This document shows, one piece after another, positions 61,953 through 64,000 of a stretch of 64,000 bases of DNA; within the stretch, counting starts at the first letter, position 1; every line of letters starts with the position of its first letter. A program made the position numbers and the translations under genes. Where the stretch lies: NCBI GenBank assembly GCA_016191815.1, contig JACPVI010000016.1:1-64000 (forward strand). Direction: 5' to 3'. A model generated the notes under the pieces. It did no database searches. It was not told the DNA's origin and worked only from the letters and a program-made list of their open reading frames with translations. This stretch comes from Myxococcales bacterium. Lineage in GTDB: Bacteria > Myxococcota > Myxococcia > Myxococcales > Myxococcaceae.

Positions 61953-62315
61953 TCACTGCGCCGCTGGAGCCTGGGCGCCCAGGCACTGGCCGAGCATCTT
62001 GGCCATCGACTGCACCTGCTGCAGGTCCTTGGGGTCCTTGGCGTTCAGCCTGAGGATCGCCCCCTCTTTCGTGTTCTCCACCTTCACCTCGGCGCCTGCA
62101 GCCATCGGGCACTGGCCGGCCATCATCCCCCCGCCCATCATTCCGGCGCCGCCCATTCCACCCTGCATCCCCATCATCGGGCAGGGACACAGCATCTGGC
62201 CCCCCATCGGCGGCTGGGCCTGAGGTCGGTACGGCTGCTGCGCGGGCGCCTGGGCAAAGGCCAGACTGCTCGCCAGCGCCGCCGCGGCGGTCAACGCTCT
62301 CCACGGTGCTTTCAT
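61953..62315 (-). CDS. Secreted Met/Gly-rich protein with CxC motif
   Basis: A 120-residue exported protein (signal ending AFAQA). Residues about 36-70 are rich in Met and Gly with paired cysteines: LCPCPMMGMQGG...GMMAGQCPM. The Met and Cys clusters resemble copper- or silver-binding periplasmic proteins. The C-terminal 45 residues are helical (KDPKDLQQVQSMAKMLGQCLG). Metal handling is inferred from composition only. It is convergent with the hypothetical gene beyond the palindrome and divergent from the TauE gene. Confidence 0.75.
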   Translation of the reverse strand: MKAPWRALTAAAALASSLAFAQAPAQQPYRPQAQPPMGGQMLCPCPMMGMQGGMGGAGMMGGGMMAGQCPMAAGAEVKVENTKEGAILRLNAKDPKDLQQVQSMAKMLGQCLGAQAPAAQ

Positions 62316-62568
62316 CGCTTCCTCCTCGCGCTTTGAGCCTCGTCATCGGCCCTCGGGTGCGGGACCCTCGCCAGATTCGGCTCCGGCTGGCCGTCAGCTC
62401 TCGGGCGCGCCGCCCGCGTGCTGAGCGGCGCGGGAATGCAGCGACCCGGGGTGCGACCGCACCGGCGCTTCGGGAGAATCGGATTCGCGACATTGCGCGC
62501 CCGCCGAAAGCGCTGCGCGGGCGCGTTGACGGGGCCGCCCGAGCGCCGTTCAATCGCCCGGCCCAATC

Positions 62569-63348
62569 ATGGATCCCTTTCGACTGTGGCTCTTGTTCGC
62601 CGCCGGCCTCGGAGCGGGAAGCGCCGGCGCCCTGCTCGGAGTCGGCGGGGGGATCCTGCTGGTGCCGCTGCTCAACCTCGCCTTCCGCGTTCCCTTGCCC
62701 GCGGCGGTGGCGGCGAGCCTGGTGTGCGTGATCGCCACCTCCAGCGGGGCGGCTTCGGTCTACGTCCAGGACCGGCTCTGCGACATCAAGCTGGGGATGG
62801 TGCTCGAGCTGGCCACGGTGGTCGGCGCCGTGGCCGGCGCGCTGGCAGCGCCGCTGTTCGCGAGGGATCTGGTGAGGCTCGCCCTCGCCGGGTTGCTTCT
62901 GTTCACCGCCTGGCAGCTCCTCCGCCCGCGCCCCTCGGTCCCTGGCGAGGACCCTTCGAGCTACGCCATCCGCCGGTGGCCTCTGGGCCTGGGCGTCTCC
63001 TTGGTGGCCGGCGGCCTCTCCGGCCTCTTGGGCATCGGGGGCGGGCCGCTCAAGGTGCCCACCATGCACCTCGGCATGGGAGTCCCCTTCCGCACCGCCA
63101 TCGCCACCTCGAACTTCATGATTGGAGTCACCGCCGCCGCGAGCGCGCTCGTCTACTACTCGAGAGGGGATCTCGATCTCGCGGTGGTGGCGCCGACCGC
63201 CACCGGGGTGGTGGCCGGTGCCGTGCTTGGGGCGAGGCTGATGCCGAGGGCGCCGGTGAAGCTCCTCAAACAGGCTTTCGCGGGGCTCCTGCTCTTCGGG
63301 GCGGCCGAGGTGGGGATGAAGGCGATGCACCTGGGGCCGTTCCGGTGA
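62569..63348 (+). CDS. TSUP/TauE-SafE family membrane transporter
   Basis: A 259-residue protein with about seven to eight membrane helices. The two repeats contain the family motifs GALLGVGGGILLVPLL and GLSGLLGIGGGPLKVPTM. TauE/SafE proteins export sulfite, sulfoacetate or related anions. It is coupled (GTGA) to a DUF1634 gene, a pairing seen in many bacteria. Confidence 0.93.
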   Translation: MDPFRLWLLFAAGLGAGSAGALLGVGGGILLVPLLNLAFRVPLPAAVAASLVCVIATSSGAASVYVQDRLCDIKLGMVLELATVVGAVAGALAAPLFARDLVRLALAGLLLFTAWQLLRPRPSVPGEDPSSYAIRRWPLGLGVSLVAGGLSGLLGIGGGPLKVPTMHLGMGVPFRTAIATSNFMIGVTAAASALVYYSRGDLDLAVVAPTATGVVAGAVLGARLMPRAPVKLLKQAFAGLLLFGAAEVGMKAMHLGPFR

Positions 63349-63722
63349 CAGGCGGCGCGGGCCCCCTCCTTGCCGGGCGCGATGCAGGAGGCGCCGCCGC
63401 GCGCTGGGTAGGCGCCCTGCTGGCGACCGGGGTGACGGTGGCCGCCGCCTGCCTCGCGGCGGGACTTCTCATGGCACCGAGCGCAGCGGGGCCCCTCCTG
63501 GCGCCGGTCGGACCGACCCCGGAGGTGCTCGCGCGGGCGATGCGGGCGGAGCCCACCGGGCTGATGAACCTGGGAGTGCTGGTGCTGATCGCCACCCCGG
63601 TCCTCGGGGTGGCAGCCCTGGGTGTCGGCTTCGCCGCGCGAGGCGAGAGGAGGTACGTCCTCTCGGCGCTGGCGGTGCTGGCGATGCTCATCGTCGGGGC
63701 GTGGCTGGGCGGTGTGCGGTAA
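63345..63722 (+). CDS. DUF1634 membrane protein
   Basis: A 125-residue protein with three hydrophobic helices (WVGALLATGVTVAAACLAAG, LMNLGVLVLIATPVLGVAALG, LSALAVLAMLIVG). DUF1634 proteins are partners of TauE-type transporters. GTG 63345 overlaps the stop of the transporter gene (GTGA), supporting translational coupling and a joint complex. Confidence 0.88.
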   Translation: MTGGAGPLLAGRDAGGAAARWVGALLATGVTVAAACLAAGLLMAPSAAGPLLAPVGPTPEVLARAMRAEPTGLMNLGVLVLIATPVLGVAALGVGFAARGERRYVLSALAVLAMLIVGAWLGGVR

Positions 63723-63756
63723 GGGCCGGCCTCGCCCAAGCCCGTCGCCTGCCCTG

Positions 63757-64000
63757 TCAGGCGTCGAAGACGAGCTTGTCCGGCCCGGCTTCCCGCAGGG
63801 CCCGGTAGGAGCGGTTCGCCTCGCGGAGCAGATCCTCGCTGGAGCTCACCCGCTCGTGCGGAAACACCGCCCCGCCGATCCGGACCTTCACCGACACCTT
63901 TCCGCTTCGGCCCTCGGGAGCGAATTGGCGGACGATGGCGCCCAGCCGCTGGGCCGTCAGATGGGAGCCCTTGAGGTCGGTCTCCGGCAAGAGCACCACG
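63757..64000 (-). CDS. GGDEF-type diguanylate cyclase domain, C-terminal part (5' end outside window)
   Basis: The last 80 or so residues of a GGDEF domain: VVLLPETDLKGSHLTAQRL follows the active-site loop, then RIGGAVFPHE, SSEDLLREANRSYRALREAGPDKL. The GG(D/E)EF loop itself lies outside the window, so activity cannot be judged. The C-terminus is short, and no other domain follows. Confidence 0.75.
   Translation of the reverse strand, partial: VVLLPETDLKGSHLTAQRLGAIVRQFAPEGRSGKVSVKVRIGGAVFPHERVSSSEDLLREANRSYRALREAGPDKLVFDA

Noticed and set aside
57607-63330. Very long open frames on the minus strand opposite the phosphodiesterase operon and the TauE gene.
   Set aside because: They are antisense to well-supported genes, arise from high third-position GC and encode no recognisable domains.

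Overview
The window comes from a high-GC, delta-type Gram-negative genome, most likely a member of the Myxococcota. The signs are many lipoproteins with 'CG.GT...C' N-termini, a MYXO-CTERM-like sorting tail on a secreted polysaccharide lyase-like protein, FHA and PATAN-type signalling proteins, CxxC-repeat proteins and PilT. Gene order from about 19.7 kb onward is ordinary chromosomal housekeeping. The first 19 kb is accessory and visibly rearranged.

Region 1 (1-5.3 kb) holds a cytochrome c end, a 2[4Fe-4S] ferredoxin, a Gly-rich cytochrome c lipoprotein, a beta-propeller lipoprotein, an esterase-like lipoprotein and a receiver domain that lacks its phosphoacceptor Asp. Region 2 (5.1-9.4 kb) is a junction zone. 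It has a truncated secreted-protein gene abutting a chimeric glyoxalase/sigma-54-activator gene, and a 1.7-kb insertion sequence in a CTAG site. That element has cut the start off a peroxiredoxin-like lipoprotein; removing it and one CTAG restores a perfect lipoprotein start coupled to an anti-sigma gene. ECF sigma, anti-sigma and the lipoprotein once formed one operon.

Region 3 (10.9-18.4 kb) is an arsenic/selenium-flavoured cluster: DUF547 protein, ArsM, radical-SAM ArsS (arsenosugar synthesis), a frameshifted PiT transporter, DsrE, NrtS (carrying a 93-bp palindromic insertion with 9-bp direct repeats), a decayed histidine kinase and a MerA-like FAD oxidoreductase. In the oxidoreductase, the first redox-active cysteine codon is TGA, the rest of the frame is intact, and a GGUC-loop hairpin follows. 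The best reading is selenocysteine, because selD, 5 kb away, itself has an in-frame TGA at codon 17 followed by a perfect 8-bp SECIS-like hairpin. A mercury-transporter fragment and a zinc-protease-like gene end the accessory part.

Region 4 (19.7-46.5 kb, mostly minus strand) contains tRNA-Arg and tRNA-Pro, rdgB, rph, an amidase, selD, FHA and TPR proteins, bamD, recX, pilT, rpsI-rplM, an M55 peptidase, a UvrD helicase, a Cys-repeat protein, rlmI, a TPR zincin, radical SAM and DHH proteins, a TonB receptor operon and the polysaccharide lyase-like protein. Region 5 (46.8-64 kb) contains a CBS protein, TatD, TcdA, PilZ, a PD-(D/E)XK nuclease, an SDR, MutY, a MetE-like protein, an EF-G paralogue, a four-gene operon with three alkaline-phosphatase-superfamily enzymes closed by a long palindrome, a TauE/DUF1634 pair and the end of a GGDEF protein.
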